From a virus, in the IMG/VR virus record IMGVR_UViG_3300005523_000007, positions 1 to 31,859 of that record: a stretch of DNA of 31,859 bases. One strand, given 5' to 3'. The notes under the pieces were generated by a model. That model was not told the DNA's origin and did no database searches. It saw only the letters and a program-made list of their open reading frames with translations. Each line of letters begins with the position of its first letter. Within the stretch, counting starts at the first letter, position 1. Of this stretch, positions 1 through 6,785 are shown in pieces. Position numbers and translations under genes: made by a program.

Positions 1-2
1 CT

Positions 3-539
3 CTTCAAGAAGTTTTAGACGAAAGAACACCTTACGAAAAAATTTATATTGTTAGGTCTTTAGTTGCAACTAGGGAGATTGGTTTCCTCCCCGGAGATCA
101 TGAAGATAAGTCTTCTCTTTATCAAATCCCATACAAGAACATGGTCAAATACATGTTCTCCATGCCTACGGATTCTGATTTTGAAATGCTATATGGAAAT
201 CTTAAAACGCAAGGCACTATTAGTTTCTGGTCTACATCATTTATTCGTGGAACTACTCTTGATAATGCCATTGTTATTGTGGATGAATTTCAGAATCTAA
301 ACTTTCACGAACTTGACAGTATTATCACTCGTTCTGGTGAAAATTCTAAGATTATGTTCTGTGGTGATGCAACTCAGAGTGATTTGATAAAAGCAAACGA
401 AAAGAATGGTATTGGAGACTTCATGAAAATTCTTCGCATCATGCCTTCTGTTGATATTGTTGAGTTTGGAGTTGATGATATTGTTCGGTCTGGTTTAGTT
501 AAAGAATATCTACTTGCGAAGATGGACGTTGGTGTATGA
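3..539 (+). CDS. phoH: PhoH-like P-loop ATPase, 5' end cut by the window
   Basis: C-terminal 178 residues of a PhoH-family (phosphate-starvation-inducible) ATPase; the frame is already open at base 3 and ends at TGA 537-539. Visible signatures are RSLVATREIGFLPGD near the left edge, a Walker B strand AIVIVDEFQN, and the following SKIMFCGDATQSDL, which match the second half of the PhoH domain. The Walker A loop must lie upstream of the window. PhoH is one of the commonest genes of marine phages. It is a cytoplasmic ATPase of RNA-helicase-like ancestry whose exact role in infection is unsettled. It is followed after 50 nt by a nuclease gene on the same strand. The family assignment is secure; the function is inferred from the family only. 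Confidence 0.93.
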   Translation, partial: LQEVLDERTPYEKIYIVRSLVATREIGFLPGDHEDKSSLYQIPYKNMVKYMFSMPTDSDFEMLYGNLKTQGTISFWSTSFIRGTTLDNAIVIVDEFQNLNFHELDSIITRSGENSKIMFCGDATQSDLIKANEKNGIGDFMKILRIMPSVDIVEFGVDDIVRSGLVKEYLLAKMDVGV

Positions 540-589
540 GGTCAAAACCACATAATTTTTTGAATCTTTAAATTGCAGACTTGATAGAT

Positions 590-1270
590 ATGATTTTTGA
601 ATACGTAAATCACCTTGGTGATCTTGAACTAAACAAAAAAGAAACGAATGGAATTCGATTATATAATCTTCCAAATGGAGAATGGGTTCCTTCTATTACA
701 TCCGTAACTTCTTTTTATAATCGACAGATTTTTGCTAAGTGGCGAAAAAAAGTTGGTATTGAAGAAGCAAATCGTATTACAAAAAAAGCAACTGCCCGTG
801 GAACGGATTTTCATGAAGCTGTTGAAGTTTATATGAGAAACAATGAAATAAACTGGGATGAGTTTAGACCTGCCACTCAGTTTATGTTTCATCATGCAAA
901 GCCATATCTAGACAAGATAAATAATATACACGCTATAGAAAGGACTCTATATTCAGAGTACCTTGGTTTGGCAGGCAGAGTTGACTGCATTGGAGAGTAT
1001 GAAGGAGAACTCGCAGTCATCGACTTTAAGACATCTGAAAAGATTAAACCAGAAGAGTGGTTGGAAAACTACTTTGTCCAAGAAACTTTCTATGCGGCAG
1101 CGTACTACGAACTGACTGGTATTCCCGTCAAAAAACTGATTACCATCATGGTTACTCCTGGTGGTGAGGTAAAAGTATTTGACAAAAGAAACAAAGGGGA
1201 CTATATTAAATTGTTAGTACGTTATATTAAAGAATTTGTACATCACAATACTGGGTCAGATGGAGAATGA
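590..1270 (+). CDS. PD-(D/E)XK exonuclease, MGME1/Cas4-like
   Basis: 226-residue protein with the motif set of the PD-(D/E)XK exonucleases related to mitochondrial MGME1, RecB and Cas4. It has GTDFHEAVE (residues 71-79, the conserved H with G and E), an acidic residue at D132 (GRVDCIG), the core D145-F-K147 in VIDFKTSEK, and the downstream Q164-x3-Y168 helix. Such enzymes cut single-stranded DNA from an end, so a role in phage recombination or host-DNA processing is likely; this is inference. I chose ATG 590 over the in-frame TTG at 581. The end overlaps gene 33 by 11 nt, so the two are probably translationally coupled. The nuclease family is confident; the precise substrate is not known. Confidence 0.82.
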   Translation: MIFEYVNHLGDLELNKKETNGIRLYNLPNGEWVPSITSVTSFYNRQIFAKWRKKVGIEEANRITKKATARGTDFHEAVEVYMRNNEINWDEFRPATQFMFHHAKPYLDKINNIHAIERTLYSEYLGLAGRVDCIGEYEGELAVIDFKTSEKIKPEEWLENYFVQETFYAAAYYELTGIPVKKLITIMVTPGGEVKVFDKRNKGDYIKLLVRYIKEFVHHNTGSDGE

Positions 1271-1517
1271 ATTAGAAAAGGTGCTTGAAAGTAAATTCTT
1301 CTGTCCATCGAGATTTGCACAGGAGATTGAAAGTCTTGTGCAAGTAAATGTTGAAATGAATTACATCGATGCAATAATTCATTTCTGTGAGAAGAATGGT
1401 ATTGATCTTGAATCCGTACCCAAACTTATCTCTAAACCGTTAAAAGAGAAGATTAAATACGAAGCAACGGAACTAAACTTTCTTAAGAGAAGTTCCCGTG
1501 CAAAACTACCCCTCTAA
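1260..1517 (+). CDS. 33: gp33-like late-transcription coactivator
   Basis: Small 85-residue charged, helical protein that I recognise as the marine T4-like version of gp33, the RNA-polymerase-associated coactivator that links the sliding clamp to late transcription. The stretch ISKPLKEKIKYEATELNFL and the end RSSRAKLPL resemble other marine gp33 proteins; T4 gp33 is longer (112 residues). The start is ATG 1260, which overlaps the upstream stop, rather than an in-frame TTG at 1236. Its place between the nuclease and gene 59 agrees with the 33-59-32 order of T4. The late promoters elsewhere in the window (TATAAATA type) would be its targets with a gp55 sigma factor, which is not in this window. 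The call rests on context and recalled similarity. Confidence 0.68.
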   Translation: MENELEKVLESKFFCPSRFAQEIESLVQVNVEMNYIDAIIHFCEKNGIDLESVPKLISKPLKEKIKYEATELNFLKRSSRAKLPL

Positions 1518-1589
1518 CCAAAATTAACTTTTAATTTCAAAAATCAGGGAAAAAAAATCCCGGCAAAATTTGACCATATTACTTTTTTC

Positions 1590-2186
1590 ATGATGCCTTT
1601 TGATGCTTATAAACAGTATCTTGCGTTGAAGAATCACTTCACGAAAGATAAGTATGACTATCACAAATACTGTGGCAAGAGTCGCGCAACTGTTCAGTCA
1701 TTCTACAAAAGGAAAGACCGCTTTTGGTTTGAGAAGTTAGCACGGGGCAAAGATGATAAGGAAGTGGTAGACTTCTTTGTGTCTAACTTTATCACCTGCA
1801 CTGATCCAAGTAAACTTTGGATAGGAGAAATGATACGCGAGGGTGAGGGCAGATATACGGCATGGAAAAAGAGAAATCAATCTCTCTCGTATATTTTTAA
1901 AGAAGAGAGTGAATCATTATTTTTTGGTAATAAAGTTGATGTTGTATTTGATTGTACAAAGGGACATCCACTTGTTTTGAAAAAGCACCTTGGTGGGGAC
2001 ATTAGTATAGAAACAATGGTAATATATGATAAAATATTTTCTTATAGAAATAACTTTGACAAAAAAATGGATGATCCAGTGTGGGAAACCGTCAGTATGA
2101 AAATAAAAAAATATTCGCCTTTCCTAAATATTGATGTATTTCGCTTTCGTAAAATTTTGAAGGAATTAATCCTGGAGGATTCATGA
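1590..2186 (+). CDS. 59: gp59 loader of the replicative helicase
   Basis: 198 residues (T4 gp59: 217). The N-terminus MMPFDAYKQYLALKNHF, the segment DYHKYCGKSRATVQSFYKRKD and the central KLWIGEMIREGEGRYTAWKKR are the typical gp59 pattern in T4-like phages. gp59 binds forked DNA and gp32-coated single strands and loads the gp41 helicase, so it acts at replication forks and recombination-dependent starts. The protein is basic and helical, as expected for a fork binder. Its stop overlaps the next start (ATGA at 2183-2186). It lies two genes upstream of gene 32, whose product is its physical partner. A second ATG at 1593 is an equally possible start. Confidence 0.9.
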   Translation: MMPFDAYKQYLALKNHFTKDKYDYHKYCGKSRATVQSFYKRKDRFWFEKLARGKDDKEVVDFFVSNFITCTDPSKLWIGEMIREGEGRYTAWKKRNQSLSYIFKEESESLFFGNKVDVVFDCTKGHPLVLKKHLGGDISIETMVIYDKIFSYRNNFDKKMDDPVWETVSMKIKKYSPFLNIDVFRFRKILKELILEDS

Positions 2187-2518
2187 GTTTTTTTAAGTCT
2201 GATGTCGTTCGTGCAGAGATGGCTGAAATTAGTGAATTGCAAGAAGAAGTTTACCAAAACGTCTTCAAATTTCCTTCTATGTCGAAAAAAGAGAGATTAG
2301 AGCATGTAGGTATTCTGGAAAAACTTTTGGAAAAACAAAAAGTTCTTTATACAAGGATGAGTTTATCTGATGATCCAGATGCAAAAGAAATGAGGGAAAG
2401 AATTAAAGAATCTGCTGTTATGATGGGAATGCCACCCAATACTGACATGAGTATTGTTCTCAATAATATGTCTAGTATGCTCAATATGATGAAGCAACAG
2501 ATTGACAATGAACCCTGA
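2183..2518 (+). CDS. DUF1825-like small helical protein
   Basis: 111 residues, mostly helical. The middle segment (MSKKERLEHVGILEKLLEKQKVLYTRMSLSDDPDA) follows the pattern of DUF1825, a small family of cyanobacteria and their phages, and the end is methionine-rich (MMGMPPNTDMSIVLNNMSSMLNMM). Function is unknown. Placed between genes 59 and 32, it may belong to the replisome, but nothing in the sequence proves this. The start is supported by a good ribosome-binding site (GGAGGA just upstream) and by the 4-nt overlap with gene 59. The last codons carry the -35 box of the gene 32 promoter. Confidence 0.7.
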   Translation: MSFFKSDVVRAEMAEISELQEEVYQNVFKFPSMSKKERLEHVGILEKLLEKQKVLYTRMSLSDDPDAKEMRERIKESAVMMGMPPNTDMSIVLNNMSSMLNMMKQQIDNEP

Positions 2519-2530
2519 CTCCTCTATACT
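2502..2530 (+). promoter_or_regulatory. sigma70-type promoter of gene 32
   Basis: TTGACA at 2502-2507, a 17-nt spacer, then TATACT at 2525-2530: a consensus -35, ideal spacing and a five-of-six -10 box. It overlaps the stop codon of the preceding gene and lies 43 nt before the gene 32 ATG. No late-type TATAAATA is seen here, so gp32 can be made early by host polymerase independently of the genes upstream. Confidence 0.72.
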
Positions 2531-2573
2531 AACGAAGTACACACAAGCCAAATCCAACTAATCTAACAAATCT

Positions 2574-3506
2574 ATGTCTTTCGCAAATCTTAAAAAGCAA
2601 TCTTCTCTTGGTTCTCTAACTGCCAAATTGGTTAAAGAAGTTGAGAAGCAAAGTAATACTGGTGGTGGAGGAGATGATCGTCTCTGGAAACCCGAAATGG
2701 ACAAAACCGGCAATGGTTATGCCGTTATTCGTTTTCTTCCTGCATCTGAAGGTGAAGATGTGCCGTGGGCAAAGATGTACTCCCACGCATTCCAAGGTCC
2801 TGGTGGATGGTATATTGAAAACTCTTTGACCACTAATGGTGGCAAAGATCCCGTGTCAGAATATAATCGTGAACTGTGGAACAGCGGTATTGACTCCGAT
2901 AAAGATACTGTTCGTAAGCAGAAGCGCAAACTGTCTTACTATGCCAACATTTATGTTGTGCAGGACAAAGCAAATCCACAGAATGAAGGTCGTGTCTTCT
3001 TGTACAAGTTTGGTAAGAAGATCTTTGACAAGATCATGGAAGCAATGCAACCTGAGTTTGAAGACGAAACTCCTATCAATCCTTTCGATTTTTGGCAGGG
3101 TGCTAACTTCAAACTTAAACTCAAGAAGAAAGATGGTTATTGGAACTATGATGCTTCTGAGTTCGATCGTCCTTCTCCTTTGCTTGATGATGACGATGCA
3201 CTAGAAGGAGTATGGAAAAAGCAATATTCTCTTGCAGCAATTACTGCTCCGGATCAATTCAAAACTTATGAGGAACTTGAAACACGTCTGAAGATGGTTT
3301 TGGGACAGAAGTCTCGTAATGTTGTTCGTGATGAATCTTATGAAGATGAAAGTGAAGGTCGCGGATCCTTTACACCTAACTTTGAGTCGAGTAAACCTCC
3401 TGCACCTGCAGCAGACTTTAATGCTCCGGACATCACTCCAACCAAGTCCGTTGACTCTGATGAAGATGATGCTCTTAGTTATTTCCAGAAACTCGCTGAG
3501 AGTTGA
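2574..3506 (+). CDS. 32: gp32 single-stranded DNA-binding protein
   Basis: 310 residues (T4 gp32: 301). Recognised by the OB-fold core: GYAVIRFLPASEGED, SHAFQGPGGWYIEN, RKQKRKLSYYANIYVV, EGRVFLYKFGKKIFDKI and NPFDFWQGANFKLK, all matching T4-like gp32. The N-terminus SFANLKKQSSLGSL is the cooperativity (LAST-type) region. The C-terminus is strongly acidic (DSDEDDALSYFQKL), the usual partner-binding tail for gp59 and the polymerase. The protein contains no cysteine at all, so the T4 zinc site (His plus three Cys) cannot form; only the histidine of SHAF remains. It coats single strands during replication, recombination and repair. The stop directly abuts the stop of the opposing gene 53. Confidence 0.96.
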   Translation: MSFANLKKQSSLGSLTAKLVKEVEKQSNTGGGGDDRLWKPEMDKTGNGYAVIRFLPASEGEDVPWAKMYSHAFQGPGGWYIENSLTTNGGKDPVSEYNRELWNSGIDSDKDTVRKQKRKLSYYANIYVVQDKANPQNEGRVFLYKFGKKIFDKIMEAMQPEFEDETPINPFDFWQGANFKLKLKKKDGYWNYDASEFDRPSPLLDDDDALEGVWKKQYSLAAITAPDQFKTYEELETRLKMVLGQKSRNVVRDESYEDESEGRGSFTPNFESSKPPAPAADFNAPDITPTKSVDSDEDDALSYFQKLAES

Positions 3507-4508
3507 TTACTGATATATTCTAATATTATCTCCTCTCTTTAAGGTGCTGTTCCTATACTGGGCAGCACCTATTTTATATGGCATGATAGTAGCAATATCA
3601 TCTTGAACGATGCGTAAATAATCTGGTTTTAGAATTAATATATTTCTTTTTTTCTCTTCTTCTATAGATTCGTATTCGTAGTTTGTTATTGGTGTAAGTA
3701 AATCTGTTGATGATATCGTAGAATATTCCTCTAAAATCTCATCAAAAAACTCAAAGTAGAATGAATTTCCAGACCCAATAATATCATAAACAGTGAATAA
3801 CACTTCCTCTCTATTAGAGGTGCTCATCACAGGATTCAGTACTGTGGGAACAGTATCGAGTTCATATGTGAAGGAAATAACCGATCCACTAATAGAAGTA
3901 GTACCAGTTACAACAAATTTACCATTATATACAGACTCAGATACATTTTGAACATTAACTTGATCACCAACAGTGAGATTGCTGATGCCATTATTCATTG
4001 TGATGGTAACAACTCCATCGGAGTTAGAAAAAATCTGAGAGATTTTATTATTTGATATTTGTATAAAGTTACCGTTTGTTCTCCATGTATTTGGAGATCT
4101 TAAACCGCCAGGTAGAACTATCGCACCAGAAGAATCCTTAATTTCTTTAGTTTCATAGTGATGAATATCAGAATATAATTTTTCGTAAGTGCCATATTTT
4201 TTTAACATGACCTCATCAAATACTTGTTGTGGTAATGGCCACTCAGATTGTACATTTAGTATGTTATTAGCAAGTAAAATAACCCAATCTAATGTAGAGT
4301 CTTCATAAAACTTAAATGCGACATTATCGGGTCTTTCATCTCCCTTAATTGAGTATTTTTCAAAAAGAGATAAATTTCCAAAAATATCATCTCTCAACTT
4401 TCCTCTTTTGAAAAGATTTTTTACTGGGGTAAAATTTGATATTCCTTTACTGTCATCGTCTCTTGAGACGTATTCAAAATCCGGAACTTGTCTGAAGTAT
4501 GATGCCAT
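3507..4508 (-). CDS. 53: gp53 baseplate wedge protein with inserted beta module
   Basis: 333 residues against 196 in T4. The N-terminal 110 residues carry the gp53 pattern: SYFRQVPDFEYVSRD, then FEKYSIKGDERPDNVAFKFYEDSTLDWVILLANNI, which is the LysM-like part of gp53. The C-terminus TNYEYESIEEEKKRNILILKPDYL is also typical. In between, about residues 152-235, sits a beta-rich module (VTITMNNGISNLTVGDQVNV, YNGKFVVTG) that resembles modules of the large fibre protein at 24109-29919. In T4, gp53 joins neighbouring wedges so that six close into the baseplate. It is the last gene of the minus-strand operon, 1 nt after gene 48, and its stop abuts gene 32's stop. Confidence 0.9.
   Translation of the reverse strand: MASYFRQVPDFEYVSRDDDSKGISNFTPVKNLFKRGKLRDDIFGNLSLFEKYSIKGDERPDNVAFKFYEDSTLDWVILLANNILNVQSEWPLPQQVFDEVMLKKYGTYEKLYSDIHHYETKEIKDSSGAIVLPGGLRSPNTWRTNGNFIQISNNKISQIFSNSDGVVTITMNNGISNLTVGDQVNVQNVSESVYNGKFVVTGTTSISGSVISFTYELDTVPTVLNPVMSTSNREEVLFTVYDIIGSGNSFYFEFFDEILEEYSTISSTDLLTPITNYEYESIEEEKKRNILILKPDYLRIVQDDIATIMPYKIGAAQYRNSTLKRGDNIRIYQ
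3542..3570 (+). terminator. Stem-loop 36 nt after gene 32, inside gene 53
   Basis: AGGTGCTG at 3542-3549 pairs perfectly with CAGCACCT at 3563-3570 (8 bp, 13-nt loop), followed by ATTTTAT. It is the best candidate terminator for gene 32 transcripts. It lies within the last codons of the convergent gene 53, where it encodes the GAAQYRNSTL segment. The U-rich tract is short and interrupted, so termination strength is uncertain; RNA 3'-end stabilisation is an alternative role. Confidence 0.5.
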
Positions 4509-4509
4509 T

Positions 4510-5940
4510 TTAGAATCCTATGCTGGTATCTGAGTTTTGATCGATTGCCGTGTAGTCATCATCATAGAGAGGTTCAAGTTCACTGAAGGTTAATCCTAGA
4601 TTGTATTGAACCATTGCACCATCTTCATAAGTAGAAAAATTTCCTAATGGCGTATAATCTACAGTACAAGCAGTCAGAGCACATTCTTTAATTTTATTCA
4701 TCCAAGGATGAGGTTGTCCGTCCCTTGCATAAACGTAGGAGATTGCAAAAGTATTGGGTGATTTTAAATAAAGAGAAGATTTTGCTCTCTTTACGGTCAT
4801 ACCCTGCTTGAAGAATCTAATAATTTTTCTAATTGCTTGTGCCTCTCTGTTTTCTCTTGCAGACATAACAAAATTAAAACTGAATGTTCTCAATTGAGGT
4901 CCATTGAAAAGAAGTTCAAGATTGGGGTTGACAATAGCACCTGTAGTTCTTGTAAAAAGACTTTTACTATCAGCACCAACTGCCGCAGCTGCCAGACTAC
5001 TTACTATTTGCTGTTTGACTCCTGCTGAATTGGCTTGAATAGTATTACCTATATTCTGTGCAGATGACTCTGCACCTGCAACCCCCGCATTCATCACTGA
5101 TTCCGCTGCAGCAGCAAAATTAGCTTGAATTGCACTAAGTTGATTTTCTCCCCAATCAACATTATTCTGGTCTTGTATTCCAGATTGAATTGGTAGGGTA
5201 ACGGTTCCCATGGGAACTCTATCTTCCGCCTTTGTTCTTCCACCAAAATTTACACCCATTAAATTCTCTCCTCCAGTTCCAGATCCACTCGATGTTGATA
5301 GACCTTTTGGTTGATAACGAACCATTGAAAACTGGATGTAATCTTGTTTGGTGGTTGCTAATTCTAAAGGATAAGTTGAATGACCATAATCTGATCTAAC
5401 CCCACCCTCTGCATCCTCAGTCTGCGCTTGTTCTGCTTGTGTTGCTTGCCCTGGATCTGTTTCATCTCCTTCTGTAGTTTCAACATTTTTATTGCTATCA
5501 AGGAGTTTTGCTTTTTCTGATGGGGGTACTCCTGCTTTGTCTGCTGCTTTGTTTATATTTGCATCAACATTTTTATGCATAGCTCCTTGAGGATCGCTAA
5601 GTTCTTTTTTTAAACCAGCACCCGCTACATCATCGTCAAAAGTATATGTCTTTCCGCCATCATTCGAGGTTGCAGCCTTTTGCCACTTATTATCTTTAAT
5701 TATATAAACATCTGTGGTTGAGGTTCCATCAGGATTTAATTTAGTTGCAGAGGCATGATAAATTCCTGTTCCTGGATTAATTACTTTTTCCCTGGTAATT
5801 ACTCTGGCACCTCGGGGGTTGAATGTTTCCGTTTTGGTTTCTCTGCCAACAAACGTCCGAGATTGTCCACTACAAATACTCCCCTCCGGACATGGTGGTT
5901 TACCTGGAACGCCGCTTGTTTTTCTATTTGCTGATCCCAT
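4510..5940 (-). CDS. 48: gp48 baseplate tail-tube cap protein
   Basis: 476 residues (T4 gp48: 364). The C-terminal half has the tail-tube-like fold signature of gp48: LELLFNGPQLRTFSFNF, then MSARENREAQAIRKIIRFFKQG and a closing strand set VQYNLGLTFSELEPLYDDDY. The middle (residues 235-330) is an alanine-rich helical stretch. The first 185 residues are extra compared with T4: a Cys-containing start (PPCPEGSIC), a beta-hairpin-like segment rich in Thr and Asp, and an acidic linker (TEGDETDPGQATQAEQAQTEDAEGG). gp48 caps the hub and, with gp54, starts tube polymerisation. The gene lies between the small unknown gene and gene 53 in one minus-strand operon. Confidence 0.85.
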   Translation of the reverse strand: MGSANRKTSGVPGKPPCPEGSICSGQSRTFVGRETKTETFNPRGARVITREKVINPGTGIYHASATKLNPDGTSTTDVYIIKDNKWQKAATSNDGGKTYTFDDDVAGAGLKKELSDPQGAMHKNVDANINKAADKAGVPPSEKAKLLDSNKNVETTEGDETDPGQATQAEQAQTEDAEGGVRSDYGHSTYPLELATTKQDYIQFSMVRYQPKGLSTSSGSGTGGENLMGVNFGGRTKAEDRVPMGTVTLPIQSGIQDQNNVDWGENQLSAIQANFAAAAESVMNAGVAGAESSAQNIGNTIQANSAGVKQQIVSSLAAAAVGADSKSLFTRTTGAIVNPNLELLFNGPQLRTFSFNFVMSARENREAQAIRKIIRFFKQGMTVKRAKSSLYLKSPNTFAISYVYARDGQPHPWMNKIKECALTACTVDYTPLGNFSTYEDGAMVQYNLGLTFSELEPLYDDDYTAIDQNSDTSIGF

Positions 5941-5952
5941 TGAACGAGGTTT

Positions 5953-6303
5953 TTATTTATTTAGCACCAATTTTCCATATTGTAGCGAGACTAGATCATC
6001 AAGTTCAGTTCTATTTACAATGTATACTTGAGTTCCCAGTTCTTCCCAAGTATATTGCCTGTACTCACCATGATGAAAGTTAAGACCACGAAATCCCCAG
6101 GAAAATATCTCTGTCACTGCAACAAGGGGATGTTGATCATATTCAATATTCGGGGTTTTTGCATAATATTTAAAAGTACAAATATTTCCCTCTTCTGGTA
6201 TAGGTGTTACTGTATCATTCAAAGCATACATTATAAGTTCCATTCTATCTTCAACATTTGTTTCCGATTGAATGTCTTGTATTATTGGTTCTATACGATT
6301 CAT
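5953..6303 (-). CDS. Conserved small protein of the gp4-gp48 operon, function unknown
   Basis: 116 residues, not matched to a named T4 protein. The central motif FKYYAKTPNIEYDQHPLVAVTEIFSWGFRGLNFH, followed by RQYTWEELG, recalls a conserved family of marine T4-like phages that I have seen only as hypothetical. The composition is mixed alpha/beta, with no signal peptide and no membrane segment. Its start overlaps the gene 4 stop (ATGA), so it is probably translated in coupling with gp4, and it is followed 12 nt later by gene 48. The context suggests a role in particle assembly; this is inference. Confidence 0.7.
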   Translation of the reverse strand: MNRIEPIIQDIQSETNVEDRMELIMYALNDTVTPIPEEGNICTFKYYAKTPNIEYDQHPLVAVTEIFSWGFRGLNFHHGEYRQYTWEELGTQVYIVNRTELDDLVSLQYGKLVLNK

Positions 6304-6743
6304 TTGATACCCAGTTCGTCTTCTGTGATAATCTTAAATTCTAATTTTCTGTCATCACACCATTCTTTCGCCGCTTTCCATTTTGCCTGATTAACGGCAT
6401 AAGTTTTCATTTCATATAAGTATGATTTTGTTTGCCTCTTTGGTTTTTTAGGTGGAGAACATTGTTTTTTGGGTTTCACTTCAATGACGTATGTTTTTAT
6501 CTTACCGTCTTTTTCTTTAACCTTTATTAAATAATCTGGAAAATATCTATGAACGCGATTATCTATTGGCGAAATATATCCGATGCAAAATTCTTCTGAT
6601 GCCCATGAAATTATGTTTTCATTGTGATCACACCAATAAGAAAATTTTCTTTCCCAACTACTTCTACAAATTATATTATTTGGATCTCCCTTATATTTCT
6701 CTGGATACGATGGTTTATAGATGCTTTTAATACTTTCTGCCAT
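6300..6743 (-). CDS. 4: gp4 head completion protein (TnsA/PD-(D/E)XK fold)
   Basis: 147 residues (T4 gp4: 150). The pattern YKPSYPEKYKGDPNNIICRSSWERKF, then WASEEFCIGYISPIDNRVHRYFPDYL and YVIEVKPKKQ, is the T4 gp4/gp50-65 family. It keeps a full nuclease-like triad: E31, D70 and E88-x-K90, as in TnsA and other PD-(D/E)XK enzymes. In T4 the protein is needed after packaging to finish the head so that tails can join; an endonuclease role in trimming DNA ends is plausible but unproven. It is the first gene of the minus-strand operon, with a TATAAATA late promoter 33 nt upstream, divergent from gene 54. Confidence 0.92.
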   Translation of the reverse strand: MAESIKSIYKPSYPEKYKGDPNNIICRSSWERKFSYWCDHNENIISWASEEFCIGYISPIDNRVHRYFPDYLIKVKEKDGKIKTYVIEVKPKKQCSPPKKPKRQTKSYLYEMKTYAVNQAKWKAAKEWCDDRKLEFKIITEDELGIK

Positions 6744-6750
6744 TTTCCAT

Positions 6751-6758
6751 TATACATA
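6751..6758 (+). promoter_or_regulatory. Probable late promoter of gene 54
   Basis: TATACATA, one mismatch from the T4 late box TATAAATA. The gap to the gene 54 ATG is 27 nt, as at the best late promoters in this window (27 and 28 nt). It lies in the 42-nt divergent gap between genes 4 and 54, so the two promoters cross. Confidence 0.45.
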
Positions 6759-6776
6759 ATAATAACGGTTAAAAAC

Positions 6777-6784
6777 TATTTATA
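6777..6784 (-). promoter_or_regulatory. Late promoter of the gp4-gp48-gp53 operon
   Basis: A perfect TATAAATA on the minus strand (plus strand reads TATTTATA). The gap to the gene 4 ATG at 6743 is 33 nt. It sits one base before the ATG of gene 54 on the other strand. Confidence 0.65.
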
Positions 6785-6785
6785 G

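Noticed and set aside
590-1270. Possible Cas4 of a CRISPR system
   Set aside because: No cysteine cluster for an iron-sulphur site and no other cas genes; the MGME1-like exonuclease reading fits better.
1547-1561. GGGA-A7-TCCC hairpin between genes 33 and 59
   Set aside because: Only 4 bp, no U tract after it, so not a credible terminator.
5954-5961. Minus-strand AATAAATA just upstream of gene 48
   Set aside because: The gap to the gene 48 ATG is only 13 nt, against 23-33 nt at the other late boxes, and it overlaps a TAA stop in an AT-rich stretch.
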